DNA from: Bacteroidota bacterium
GTDB taxonomy: Bacteria > Bacteroidota > Bacteroidia > Bacteroidales > JAAUTT01
Length of the DNA: 64,000 nucleotides
Assembly: GCA_023429135.1 (NCBI GenBank)
Contig: JAEYWD010000008.1
Location: 1-64,000 of the forward strand
Direction: 5' to 3'
In this document: in pieces, positions 8,277 to 17,600 of the stretch
Layout: each line of letters opens with the position of its first letter
Numbering within the stretch: position 1 is the first letter of the stretch
Notes under the pieces: model-generated
What the model was told of the DNA's origin: nothing
Database searches by the model: none
What the model saw: only the letters and a program-made list of their open reading frames with translations
Program-made: the position numbers and the translations under genes

Positions 8277-9809
8277 ATGAAACGAACTTCAATACAACCA
8301 AAACAAATGATACAAAAAACCGGCAAAAGAATATTGTGGTGGAGCTTGTCCTTCACGTTGCTGATATTGGGCAGTACACCCTTAACCGCTCAAAAAACCC
8401 TTAAGCTCGAAGAGGCAATGAACATTGCCATAAAAAACAGTCCCCAGATTATGCAATCGGAGCTGAATATGACAGTGAGCCGCGAAAACCTGAAAGCCCA
8501 GGAAGCAGCTACCAAGTCGCTGTTTAAGTTTCAATTCACTCCATTTTATTACGATCAGAACCGGTCGTTCAACAACTTATTTTCGACGTGGAATACCAAC
8601 GAAACAAAGAAGATCTATGGCGATTTTATTGTTTCGCAGCCTATTCTGCCAACTGATGGACGCATTACCCTTCAGAACCACCTGGAATATCAGGATGCTT
8701 TCAGCGATTATAACAATTCGCGAAACAAAGGCTACAACAACAATCTGTTTCTGAAATACTCTCAACCCATTTTTACCTATAATAAGTTGAAGATGGATAT
8801 CAACCAACTGAAACTGGCTCTGCAAGATGCAACCCTAAGGTATTCCATTCAAAGGTTAACGCTTGAAAAGCAGGTAAGCGAATTCTTCTACCGGGTTTAC
8901 CAGGTTCAGATGTCGCTGGTGATTGCCCAGGAAGAGCTCAAAAACCGACAGATCAGTTACGACATCATCAAAAGTAAAGTGGAAGGCGGACTTTCGGCTA
9001 AGGAGGAACTTTTTCAGGCAGAACTGAACCTGGCCACCAGTAAATCGAATGTTCAGAATAAGCAGGTGGAACTGGATAATGCGAAGGATCAGTTCCGGCA
9101 ATATATAGGCTTGCCGTTGAATGATGAATTTGATATCATCGCCGATACTTCATTCAATAAAGTTAGCGTTGATCCTCTGAAGGCAATTCAAAATGGTTTG
9201 GAAATGCGTATGGAACTGAAACAACGCCAGATCAGCATCGAAAATAGTTACAACGACCTGACCCGTGCAAAAGCGACCAATGAATTTGCAGGAAGCGTGG
9301 ACCTCTCGGTAGGTTTGTTCGGCGAAAACGCAAAGTTCCCGCAAATGTACGATCATCCCACCCGCAGCCCAAGAGTGGAAGTGACCTTTAATATACCTAT
9401 TTACGACTGGGGCGAAAGAAAATCGCGTATCAAGGCTGCCGAGGCAAGTATCAAAATTCAGGAAATCAACATGGAAACGGAACGTACTGATATTGAAATC
9501 GGGATCCGCAAGTCTTACCGCAACCTGCAGAACCTGGATTTGCAGATCGAAATTGCAAAACAAAACGAACGCAATGCACAGCTCACTTACGAGATCAACC
9601 TTGAGCGCTATAAAAACGGCGACCTTACAGGGATGGACCTGAATCTTTTCCAGAATCAGCTATCGGAGAAAAAGATGAATCTCACAAACAGCCTGATCGA
9701 TTACAAACTGGAGCTTCTGAACCTTAAAATACAATCTCTCTGGGACTTCGAGAAGAACTCGAGCTTTGTGCCGGTAGAAGTGCAGGAGAATGTTGAAAAA
9801 ACAAAATAG
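8277..9809 (+). CDS. TolC-family outer-membrane efflux protein
   Basis: A 510-aa outer-membrane channel that would form the exit duct for the pump encoded downstream. A cleavable N-terminal hydrophobic segment (about 20-38, ending SLTAQ-like) precedes TLKLEEAMNIAIKNSP, the standard opening of TolC family members. Two long amphipathic helical repeats follow, with coiled-coil spacing at about 55-260 and 270-490, and the conserved NPRVEVTFNIPIYDWGERKSRI-type strand sits near 365-390. A second possible start, the ATG ten codons in, would also leave an intact signal peptide. It is the first gene of an efflux operon whose adaptor gene lies 710 bp away because a GxxExxY cassette intervenes. Confidence 0.9.
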   Translation: MKRTSIQPKQMIQKTGKRILWWSLSFTLLILGSTPLTAQKTLKLEEAMNIAIKNSPQIMQSELNMTVSRENLKAQEAATKSLFKFQFTPFYYDQNRSFNNLFSTWNTNETKKIYGDFIVSQPILPTDGRITLQNHLEYQDAFSDYNNSRNKGYNNNLFLKYSQPIFTYNKLKMDINQLKLALQDATLRYSIQRLTLEKQVSEFFYRVYQVQMSLVIAQEELKNRQISYDIIKSKVEGGLSAKEELFQAELNLATSKSNVQNKQVELDNAKDQFRQYIGLPLNDEFDIIADTSFNKVSVDPLKAIQNGLEMRMELKQRQISIENSYNDLTRAKATNEFAGSVDLSVGLFGENAKFPQMYDHPTRSPRVEVTFNIPIYDWGERKSRIKAAEASIKIQEINMETERTDIEIGIRKSYRNLQNLDLQIEIAKQNERNAQLTYEINLERYKNGDLTGMDLNLFQNQLSEKKMNLTNSLIDYKLELLNLKIQSLWDFEKNSSFVPVEVQENVEKTK

Positions 9810-9847
9810 TATTTATGGACGCAAAGATCGCAGAGGAAATGAATACA

Positions 9848-9952
9848 AGTTACACAGAGAACCACGGAGGAATACATAGAGAACCACAGAGAAAAATACA
9901 ATGTATTTCTCCGTGGTTCTCTGTGCCTCCTCTGTGCAACTCTGTGTAACTA
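9848..9952. repeat. Palindromic ACACAGAGAACCACAGAG repeat, left copy
   Basis: This is an imperfect palindrome of about 105 bp. The left half starts AGTTACACAGAGAACCACGG and the right half ends CTCTGTGTAACT, with the centre near TACAATGTA at 9897-9905. Its right arm is almost the same as the right arm of the copy at 10378-10482, on the other side of the GxxExxY gene. A third copy lies at 19436-19547. Confidence 0.8.
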
Positions 9953-9994
9953 ATTGATAAATTAAAACAAACATAAGAATGCAGATAATATACA

Positions 9995-10366
9995 ATGGAT
10001 ATCAATAAAATAACAGAAATCATCATCGGATGTGCTATTGAAGTGCATAAGGCGCTGGGACCAGGATTGCTGGAATCGGCTTATGAGGAGTGTTTAGCTT
10101 ATGAACTGATGAAAGCTGGTTTAAAAGTTGAAAGACAAAAACCTGTTCCGGTTATTTACAAGGAAATTAAACTCGACTGTGGATATAGGATGGACTTATT
10201 TGTGGAGAATGCTGTAGTTGTTGAGCTTAAAACAGTTGAAGCTTTTAACCCTGTTCATGAGGCTCAGGTATTGACTCACATGAAATTTGCAAATCTTCAG
10301 ATGGGACTATTAATAAATTTCTATGTGATGCTCCTTAAAGATGGAATAAAGAGATTCAGATTATAA
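9995..10366 (+). CDS. GxxExxY protein (PDDEXK_3 nuclease-like)
   Basis: A 123-aa soluble protein. It carries the family signature GLLESAYE (GxxExxY) at about 25-32, the preceding IIGCAIEVHKALGPG helix, and later LFVENAVVVELKT, which fits the D...ExK core of the PD-(D/E)xK nuclease superfamily, followed by HEAQVLTHMKFANLQMGLLINF. Members of this family (PF13366) are widespread and of unknown role; a nuclease activity is predicted but not proven. The gene sits between the tolC-like gene and the adaptor gene of an efflux operon, closely bounded by two palindromic repeats, so it looks like an inserted passenger rather than a pump component. Confidence 0.88.
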   Translation: MDINKITEIIIGCAIEVHKALGPGLLESAYEECLAYELMKAGLKVERQKPVPVIYKEIKLDCGYRMDLFVENAVVVELKTVEAFNPVHEAQVLTHMKFANLQMGLLINFYVMLLKDGIKRFRL

Positions 10367-10377
10367 AATGAATAATA

Positions 10378-10482
10378 GTTACACATTGAATCCCAAAGAA
10401 AACATAGCGTTTCGCAGAGAAAAATACATAATGTATTCCTCTGTGGTTCTCTGTGACTTCTCTGTGCAACTCTGTGTAACTA
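10378..10482. repeat. Palindromic ACACAGAG repeat, right copy
   Basis: Second copy of the ACACAGAGAACCACAGAG palindrome. The left half is decayed (AGTTACACATTGAATCCC...), but the right half TGTATTCCTCTGTGGTTCTC to CTCTGTGTAACTA agrees at nearly every base with the right half of the copy at 9848-9952. The two copies are therefore also direct repeats bracketing the GxxExxY gene. Confidence 0.78.
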
Positions 10483-10519
10483 GCAGTTAAAACTAAAAAT
10501 TCTACAAACAAATCATATC

Positions 10520-11569
10520 ATGAAAAAAGCTTTCCCGATTTTATTAGTTCTTGCCGCAATCACTGCCTGTAACCAAAACCAGCAGGAGCAAGGAAAAGAT
10601 ATTACCGTGCCGGTAACTGTTCAGGAAATTCAACCCCGGTCCATCGAAAAATACATCGAAATAACCGGAAGTGTTAAACCTGTTAAGGAAGTTCAACTCA
10701 AAGCCGAGATGGCCGGGAACTACGTACTTCAGAAAAATCCGGCAACCGGTCGCGTTTTTGCATTGGGCGACCTGGTGCGCGAAGGCGATGAGATTATTGT
10801 ACTCGAGGATAAGGAATATGAAAACAATATCAAATTCAATTCCCTCAAAATCAACCTCGACATTACCAAACAGGTGTACGACAAGCAGCAGTCGCTTTAC
10901 GAAAAAGGCGGTGCCACGCTCACCGATGTTAAAAATGCCGAAATCAATTACATAAACGCAAAATATTCGTTCGAAGATGCCCAGTTCCGTATGCAGAAAA
11001 TGCATGTCAAAGCACCGTTCTCAGGCGTTCTTGTCGATCTCCCCTATTTCACACCAGGTGTAAAAGTCGACCTGAATGCATCTCTTGCAAAGGTGATGGA
11101 TTACAGCAAACTGGTGATGGAAGTGAGCCTTCCTGAAAAGACCATGGAATCGACCAAAGCTGGCCAGGAGGTGCGAATTACTAATTATACCCTGCCAAAC
11201 GATACTTTACAGGGTACCATTTCGCAGTTATCGCCTGCCATCGAATCGGAATCACGTTCCTACAAAGGTTTAATTATGATTACCAATCCGAAGTTAAAGC
11301 TTCGCCCCGGCATGTTTGCCAAAGGAGAAATTGTGGTTTCGTCGGCTAACAATACCATTGTGATTCCAAAAGACATTGTGCTAACCAAGCAAAGAGGAAA
11401 CACCGTGTTTATTGTGGAGAAAGGAATTGCCTACGAACGCATTGTTCGTTTTGGTCTCGAAAATCCAAAGGAAGTTCAGATAGTATCGGGGTTAAAGCTG
11501 AAAGACCGCATTGTGGTGAAAGGTTACGAAACCTTGCGCGACCGTTCGAAAGTTAAAGAAATGAAATAG
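10520..11569 (+). CDS. RND efflux periplasmic adaptor (MFP/HlyD family) lipoprotein
   Basis: A 349-aa adaptor that would link the inner-membrane pump to the TolC-like channel. The N-terminus is a lipoprotein signal with Cys17 (LAAITAC). After it come a barrel-sandwich (lipoyl-like) half with VKPVKEVQLKAEMAGNY, a short helical hairpin (about 110-155), the second lipoyl half with MHVKAPFSGVLVDL, a beta-barrel ending LRPGMFAKGEIVV, and a membrane-proximal domain with TVFIVEKG and VVKGYETL. This order is standard for the family. It lies 9 bp before the RND gene and is cotranscribed with it. Confidence 0.93.
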   Translation: MKKAFPILLVLAAITACNQNQQEQGKDITVPVTVQEIQPRSIEKYIEITGSVKPVKEVQLKAEMAGNYVLQKNPATGRVFALGDLVREGDEIIVLEDKEYENNIKFNSLKINLDITKQVYDKQQSLYEKGGATLTDVKNAEINYINAKYSFEDAQFRMQKMHVKAPFSGVLVDLPYFTPGVKVDLNASLAKVMDYSKLVMEVSLPEKTMESTKAGQEVRITNYTLPNDTLQGTISQLSPAIESESRSYKGLIMITNPKLKLRPGMFAKGEIVVSSANNTIVIPKDIVLTKQRGNTVFIVEKGIAYERIVRFGLENPKEVQIVSGLKLKDRIVVKGYETLRDRSKVKEMK

Positions 11570-11578
11570 CCGCAAAGG

Positions 11579-14500
11579 ATGAAGAAAATTGTACAATTTG
11601 CAGTGCAATACCCGGTAACCATCGGTATGGTTATCATCGGGACACTGTTGCTGGGTTATATTTCGCTCACCAAATTAAGCATCGATTTATTTCCGGAGCT
11701 TAATTCTCCGCGCATATTTGTTGAGCTGAAATCGGGCGAACGCCCTCCTGAAGAAATCGAAAAACAGTTTGTAGAAGGAATCGAGTCGATGGTGATCAGG
11801 TTGAAAGGTGTTTCGCAGGTTTCGTCGGTATGTATGGTGGGATCGGCCAGGGTTACCGTTGAATTTAATTGGGGCACAGATATGGACGAAGCTTTCCTCG
11901 ATATCCAGAAAGCACTCACCCAATACAGTCAGAATACTGATATTACCGATTTCCGCATCACCCAGCACGATCCGAATGCTTCGCCGGTAATGCTGGTGGC
12001 CATGTACCATCCGGAGATAACCGATATGAACGAACTCCGCAAGGTAGGCGAAAACTATATCCGTAATGAATTGATCCGCCTCGAAGGTATAGCCGATGTA
12101 AAACTCACCGGTATTGAAGAGAAAGAAATAGTTGTAGAGACCGATCCTTACCAGCTAAATGCCTACGGACTCACCGCCGACAACCTGGTTCAGCAGATTA
12201 TGAGCATGAACCGCAACGTTTCCGGAGGTAGTATTGTGGAGATGGGGAAACGATATATCATCAAAGGCTCTGCGCTTATTGCCAACGAGCGCGATCTGGA
12301 ATCGCTGGTAGTCAGTTTTAAGCAATCCGGTGGTACCCCTGCTGCCGCAACATCAGCTCAAACAACCCAAAGCGGAAACAGAGTACCAATTTTTCTGCGC
12401 GAAATTGCCAAGGTGAGCTTTGTAAATAAAAAACCCGATAACATTGTGCGGATAAATGGCCAGCGTTGCATGGGACTGGCTATTTATAAAGAAACCAGTT
12501 ATAACACAGTGAAGGCCGTTGAACAATTAGCAACTTCGCTCGATAATATCAAAAAGTCACTCTCAGGATACGAAATCATTGTTGTTCAGAACCAGGGTCA
12601 ATTCATAAGAAGTTCTATTTCGGAGCTAAGAAATACATCTCTTATCGGGGCGCTGATAGCAGTTTTTGTTCTTTTTATATTTTTAAGAAGGCTGGGTGTA
12701 ACCACAATTGTGAGTTTTGCAATTCCGGTATCCATCATTGCTACCTTCAACCTGATGTTTTTCAACGGACTTACACTTAATATCATGACCCTGGGCGGTC
12801 TTGCCCTCGGCGCAGGAATGCTCGTTGACAATGCCATTGTAGTTGTCGAAAACATTTTCAGAAATCAGGAAACAGGACTTCCTGTTAAAGAAGCCTCTAT
12901 CTCAGGAACTGCGCAGGTGAGTGGAGCAATTATTTCTTCCACCCTTACAACCATTGTGGTATTTCTGCCAATAGTTTATCTGCACGGAGCCTCAGGTGCT
13001 TTGTTTAAAGATCAGGCCTGGACAGTTACTTTCTCGTTAATAGCTTCCTTGTTTGTTGCTATACTTGTAATTCCAATGCTTTTTAACTCGGTGTATTCAA
13101 AAAGAAAACTCCGTGAGGTAAAATCACTAAGGTTCGACTGGTATGGAAAATTCCTCGGTAAGGTTCTTGAAAAAAGAAAACTGGTTATTATAATTGCCTT
13201 ACTAATAATGGGAGCTACTGCTTTTATACTCCCTTTTGTAGGCAGCGAATACATTCCCAGGAATGGTAGTGGCGAATTCAGCATTGATATAAAATTAAAG
13301 GAGGGGACCCAGTTGCAGAGAACTGAAGGAACTGTCCGGAATATAGAATCGATGCTTACTGAGATCTTAAATAACAGAGCGGAAATTATTTACAGCCAGG
13401 CCGGACCTGATGAAAGCTCATCTTCTGACAAAACAGTTTTTCAGAACGAAAATACTGCCAATATCAAGATACGCCTTAAGAAAGAGTTTATTCCCAGTTC
13501 AGAGGCAATTATCGATAAGGTTGGAACTGCATTATCCGGTTTGCCCGAGGCTGAAATCAATATCGTAAGAGACGAGACAGCACTTCAAACCACCATGGGA
13601 ACCGATGAGCCCCCACTTATGGTGGAAGTAAAAGGAAAGGACATTCGCGTACTTGAACAACTCACTGATGAAATTAAGGTGAAGCTTGCTTCTATTCCCG
13701 AGCTATTGAATACGAAGACAAGTATAGAAGCCGGAGCTCCTGAAATTGACGTACGAATTGACCGGTTTAAAGCCTCCATGTATAATCTTACTGCCGAAAA
13801 CATTGCCACTCAGATCAAAGATCAGTTGATGGGTAAGAATGCCGGCAAGTTCGATAATAACGGAGATCTTAACGATATAACGGTGCGGCTCCCCGACATG
13901 AGCCTGTCGGAATTTAATGCTCTGATGCTTAAGAGCGGAAATAACCAGGTTCCGCTTTACGAAGTAGCTCAGATAATTCAGTCCACCTCTCCCAAGCAAC
14001 TGCTGCGCCGAAACCAGAACCGTATAGGAACGGTTACAGCCGATATAGCCGGCAATATTGCCTTCGACAAAGTAATAGCAAAGGTCCGGGAACAACTTCA
14101 ATCGGTGGAGGCTCCTGCCGAATACCAGATTGATGTAACCGGCGAAGAAGAAAAAAGAGCTGAAGCCATGTCGAGTCTGGGTTTTGCCCTTATTCTTTCG
14201 GTGATTCTGATTTATATGGTAATGGCTTCGCAATTCGAATCGCTTATCCATCCGTTTACTGTTCTTCTTACAATTCCGCTGGCGGGAGCAGGATCGGTAT
14301 GGGCATTCTTCCTCCTGGGAAAACCATTAAATATTATGGCTTATATTGGAATTATCATGCTTGCAGGGATCGCTGTTAACAATTCCATTCTGCTAGTCGA
14401 CGCTATCAATCAGCTCAAAGAAAAGGGTTATAGCCTTAAAGATGCTATCATAAAAGCCGGCCAGAACCGGATACGTCCTATTCTTATGACCAGCATGACT

Positions 14501-14686
14501 ACAATCCTTGCTTTGCTGCCATTGACACTTGGTTTTGGAGAAAGTGCAGCACTGCGTTCACCTATGGCTATAGCGGTAATGGCCGGGCTTACAACCTCAA
14601 CGGTTATGTCGCTGGTTGTTATCCCCTGCGTTTATTATATTTTCGACAGGAAAAAACCTGCAACGAACAAACTTCACCAAGCTTAA
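11579..14686 (+). CDS. RND-family efflux pump inner-membrane subunit
   Basis: A 1035-aa resistance-nodulation-division permease of normal length, with 12 predicted membrane helices and two large periplasmic loops. TM1 is followed by LSIDLFPELNSPRIFVELKSG, a common RND opening. In TM4 the motif is LVDNAIVVVENI, where AcrB has two aspartates; the second is Asn here. In TM10 the AcrB lysine position reads AVNNSILLVD. These D-N / N-N variants are frequent in AcrB-like pumps of Bacteroidota. Loop 1 holds a low-complexity Thr/Ala/Gln insertion near 255-272. The stop is 3 bp before the next start, so the two RND genes are translationally coupled and probably form a heteromeric pump. The substrate is unknown. 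Confidence 0.93.
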   Translation: MKKIVQFAVQYPVTIGMVIIGTLLLGYISLTKLSIDLFPELNSPRIFVELKSGERPPEEIEKQFVEGIESMVIRLKGVSQVSSVCMVGSARVTVEFNWGTDMDEAFLDIQKALTQYSQNTDITDFRITQHDPNASPVMLVAMYHPEITDMNELRKVGENYIRNELIRLEGIADVKLTGIEEKEIVVETDPYQLNAYGLTADNLVQQIMSMNRNVSGGSIVEMGKRYIIKGSALIANERDLESLVVSFKQSGGTPAAATSAQTTQSGNRVPIFLREIAKVSFVNKKPDNIVRINGQRCMGLAIYKETSYNTVKAVEQLATSLDNIKKSLSGYEIIVVQNQGQFIRSSISELRNTSLIGALIAVFVLFIFLRRLGVTTIVSFAIPVSIIATFNLMFFNGLTLNIMTLGGLALGAGMLVDNAIVVVENIFRNQETGLPVKEASISGTAQVSGAIISSTLTTIVVFLPIVYLHGASGALFKDQAWTVTFSLIASLFVAILVIPMLFNSVYSKRKLREVKSLRFDWYGKFLGKVLEKRKLVIIIALLIMGATAFILPFVGSEYIPRNGSGEFSIDIKLKEGTQLQRTEGTVRNIESMLTEILNNRAEIIYSQAGPDESSSSDKTVFQNENTANIKIRLKKEFIPSSEAIIDKVGTALSGLPEAEINIVRDETALQTTMGTDEPPLMVEVKGKDIRVLEQLTDEIKVKLASIPELLNTKTSIEAGAPEIDVRIDRFKASMYNLTAENIATQIKDQLMGKNAGKFDNNGDLNDITVRLPDMSLSEFNALMLKSGNNQVPLYEVAQIIQSTSPKQLLRRNQNRIGTVTADIAGNIAFDKVIAKVREQLQSVEAPAEYQIDVTGEEEKRAEAMSSLGFALILSVILIYMVMASQFESLIHPFTVLLTIPLAGAGSVWAFFLLGKPLNIMAYIGIIMLAGIAVNNSILLVDAINQLKEKGYSLKDAIIKAGQNRIRPILMTSMTTILALLPLTLGFGESAALRSPMAIAVMAGLTTSTVMSLVVIPCVYYIFDRKKPATNKLHQA

Positions 14687-14689
14687 ACC

Positions 14690-17600
14690 ATGGATTTCAT
14701 AATTAAGCGCAAGGTTCTTATTTCGATGCTGTTTATCGCAGTATCCATGCTGGGAGTATTCTCGTACCGCCAGTTATCGGTAGAGTTGTATCCCAGTGTA
14801 CAGGTGCCGTATCTGTTTGTACAGGTGGGAACCAGTCTGGAGGTCGACCCTAAATACATGGAGAGCCAGGCCATTATTCCACTCGAAGGAGCCATCGGAA
14901 CACTGAAAGGCGTTGAGAAAATCGTCTCCACAGCAGGTCAGCAGCAAGGAAGTATACAAATATCGTACGCACCTGGTACAAATGTAAAATTCGCCTTTCT
15001 CAAGCTTCAGGAAAAAATTGAAGAAGTCCGGAAGAGTATCCCTCAGGAATTTTTTGTACAGGCTCTGAAGTTCGATATGGATCAGATCAACAACTCGCTC
15101 ATGACCTTACAGGTAAAAGGAAGCGGAGGCGTTGACCGGGTTCGTCAGGTGGTAAACCGGGAGTTGGTGAATAAGTTTCAGAACATCGATGGAATTGCCA
15201 ATGTTGCCGTATTTGGCGGCAGGGAAAAATCAGTCGAAATTGTTTTGAACGAAGAGGTATGCAAAGCTTTTGGAATTACTCCGGCTGATATTCGCAGCGC
15301 ACTTACCCGGAACTCACGTGCCCGTACTTTTGCAGGAAAAGTAAATCAGAACAACCAGTATGTTTTTGTAAATGTATCGGCCGATTATTCAAGTTTAAGC
15401 GACATCCGCGAACTAATAGTCCGCGAAAGCGGGTCCATTAAGCTGAAAGATGTTGCCGACATTCGTTTTGGAGTGAAAGAGCAGGACTCCTATAGCCGTG
15501 TTGACGGGAAAGATGCTGTTACCATGCAGCTTACCCGCGATACTCAATCGAATATGATCGACCTTGCAAACCGCGTGAAAGATGAAATTGATAACCTCAA
15601 CAAGGAATTTAAATCCAAGGATATCGAGGTTGTCATTCAGAACAACAGCGCCGAAACCATGGAGAAAAATATCAGCCTTATTATTCAGCTTGCTTTGGTA
15701 GGTGGTTTGCTTGCTATTTTCATCCTTTGGATATTTCTGAAAAACTTAAGGTTGGTAATCGCTATCGGATTTGCCATTCCTATTTCAATTTACACGGCCT
15801 TTAATTTCTTTTATGCCTATGGAATTACCATCAACAGTTTAACCTTGCTGGGTATGGCTTTGGCCATTGGTATGCTGCTCGACAACAGCGTGGTTGTTAT
15901 GGAGAACATATACAGGCTGGCGAGCCGCAATAAAGATGTGGATACTGCTGTTAAACAAGGTGTAAAAGAAGTGTGGCGTTCGGTTACAGCTTCAACACTT
16001 ACTACGGTTGCTGTGTTTCTGCCCTTTGCTTTCTCCGACAATTTTATGATTGGCGTTTTTGGTAAGCACATCGGGGTTTCCATTATTTCGACTATGCTCA
16101 TCTCGCTGATTGTAGCACTATTATTGGTGCCGATGATCACGCACTCCATGCTGAAATCTCAAATCAGGAACAAAACGATAAACTTCGAAAGGATTTCGTT
16201 TCACAACCGTTTGATCCAGATTTATATGGTATTGCTGAAGTCGTGTATGCGTTACCCTGCCCGTACCGTGATGGGTGCCTTCGGGATATTCTTCCTCACC
16301 CTGCTGATTAGTCTTGGTATCAGCATGATCAAACTTCAGGAGCCGGAGCTTGTAAATCTCACCCTGTATGTAACCATGCCTGGAGGAACAACACTCGAGA
16401 ACACCGATAAGATGATTGCCGATGTTGAAAAACGACTGGTAAAGTTAAAGGAGAAGAAAGAAGTTATAAGCCAGATTTATGAAGAAGAAGCTGTTATCAC
16501 AGTTTCGCTTGTAAAGGATTATAAAAAGATCCGAAATTTCTCGGTTCCAAAGGTAAAAAAAGAAATTCTCAACACTTTGCGGGGAATGGAACCTGCCACG
16601 TTTAGCTGGGATCCGCCCATTTCGAGCCGGCGCTTCGGTGGAACCGGCGGAGGTGGCGGAGGAGACGATTTCGATTTTGGTGAGTTGATGGGTTTTGGAA
16701 GTCCTAAAGAGAAGGTAATTGTAAAAGGCCAGAATTACCAGGCAATTTTAAATCAGGCTAACCTGGTGAAATACTATCTTTCACAGCAATCGTCGATTGA
16801 AAGAGTAAATATTAATGTTCCGTCGGCAAGGCCCGAAATTATGCTGAATTTCGATAAGCAGTTGATGGCATTCTACAATATTCCTGCATCTTCCGTACTT
16901 TCCGAGCTTAATTCCTTCCCTCATGAATTTTCAAGTGGAGCAAAATTCAAACAGGGGGTGGATGAGTATGATATCCAGGTTATCACCCAAACAGACGAAG
17001 AGGAGAAAAACCGTAATCTCAACGAACTTAAAAAGCTTCCGGTAAAAGGTAGCAACAATGCCCAGTTTGAACTTCAGAATATATCAACCTTCAATTTTAA
17101 CGAAGGGGCCTCGACTATAAAGCGTACCAATCAGGAGAAGCAACTGGAAGTTGTTTTTTCGTTCATTAAAGAAGTGACTGACGATAAAGCGCTGCTAACG
17201 AATGCGCAGCTCGAAGTTGAGAACCTGATACACAATGCGAGTCTCCCAACCGATGTGAGTATGGAAATCATCCACCAGGATCAGGACCTTGGCGATTTCA
17301 AGTTCCTCATTCTGGCAGCCATTATTCTGGTTTATATGATTCTGGCTTCGGTGTTCGAATCGTTTTCGAAACCGGTTATTATGATGTTTGCTATTCCGCT
17401 TGCAGGAATAGGCTCTCTTGTAGCGCTTATTCTGACAGGTAATTCCATTATGAATGCCAATACTTTTACAGGTTTTATCATTCTTATCGGAATTGTAGTA
17501 AATAATGGGGTTATATTGCTCGATTATTCCAATGTGCTTAGAAGTCGTGGCTACGGGCCTCAACGGGCCTTAATGATGGCCGGTCTGGCACGGGTAAGGC

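Larger units (their letters stand above)
9848..10482. mobile_element. Candidate GxxExxY cassette bounded by palindromic repeats
   Basis: A ~635-bp unit made of repeat, GxxExxY gene and repeat interrupts an otherwise tight tolC-MFP-RND operon, whose other gaps are 3-9 bp apart from the repeat-bearing gap before the last gene. A lone repeat without cargo at 19436-19547 looks like an empty site. No transposase and no clear target-site duplication were seen. Calling it mobile is an inference from architecture only. Confidence 0.4.

Noticed and set aside
9848..9952. CRISPR-like array from the ACACAGAG repeats
   Set aside because: The units are palindromic halves without regular unique spacers, and no cas gene is present.
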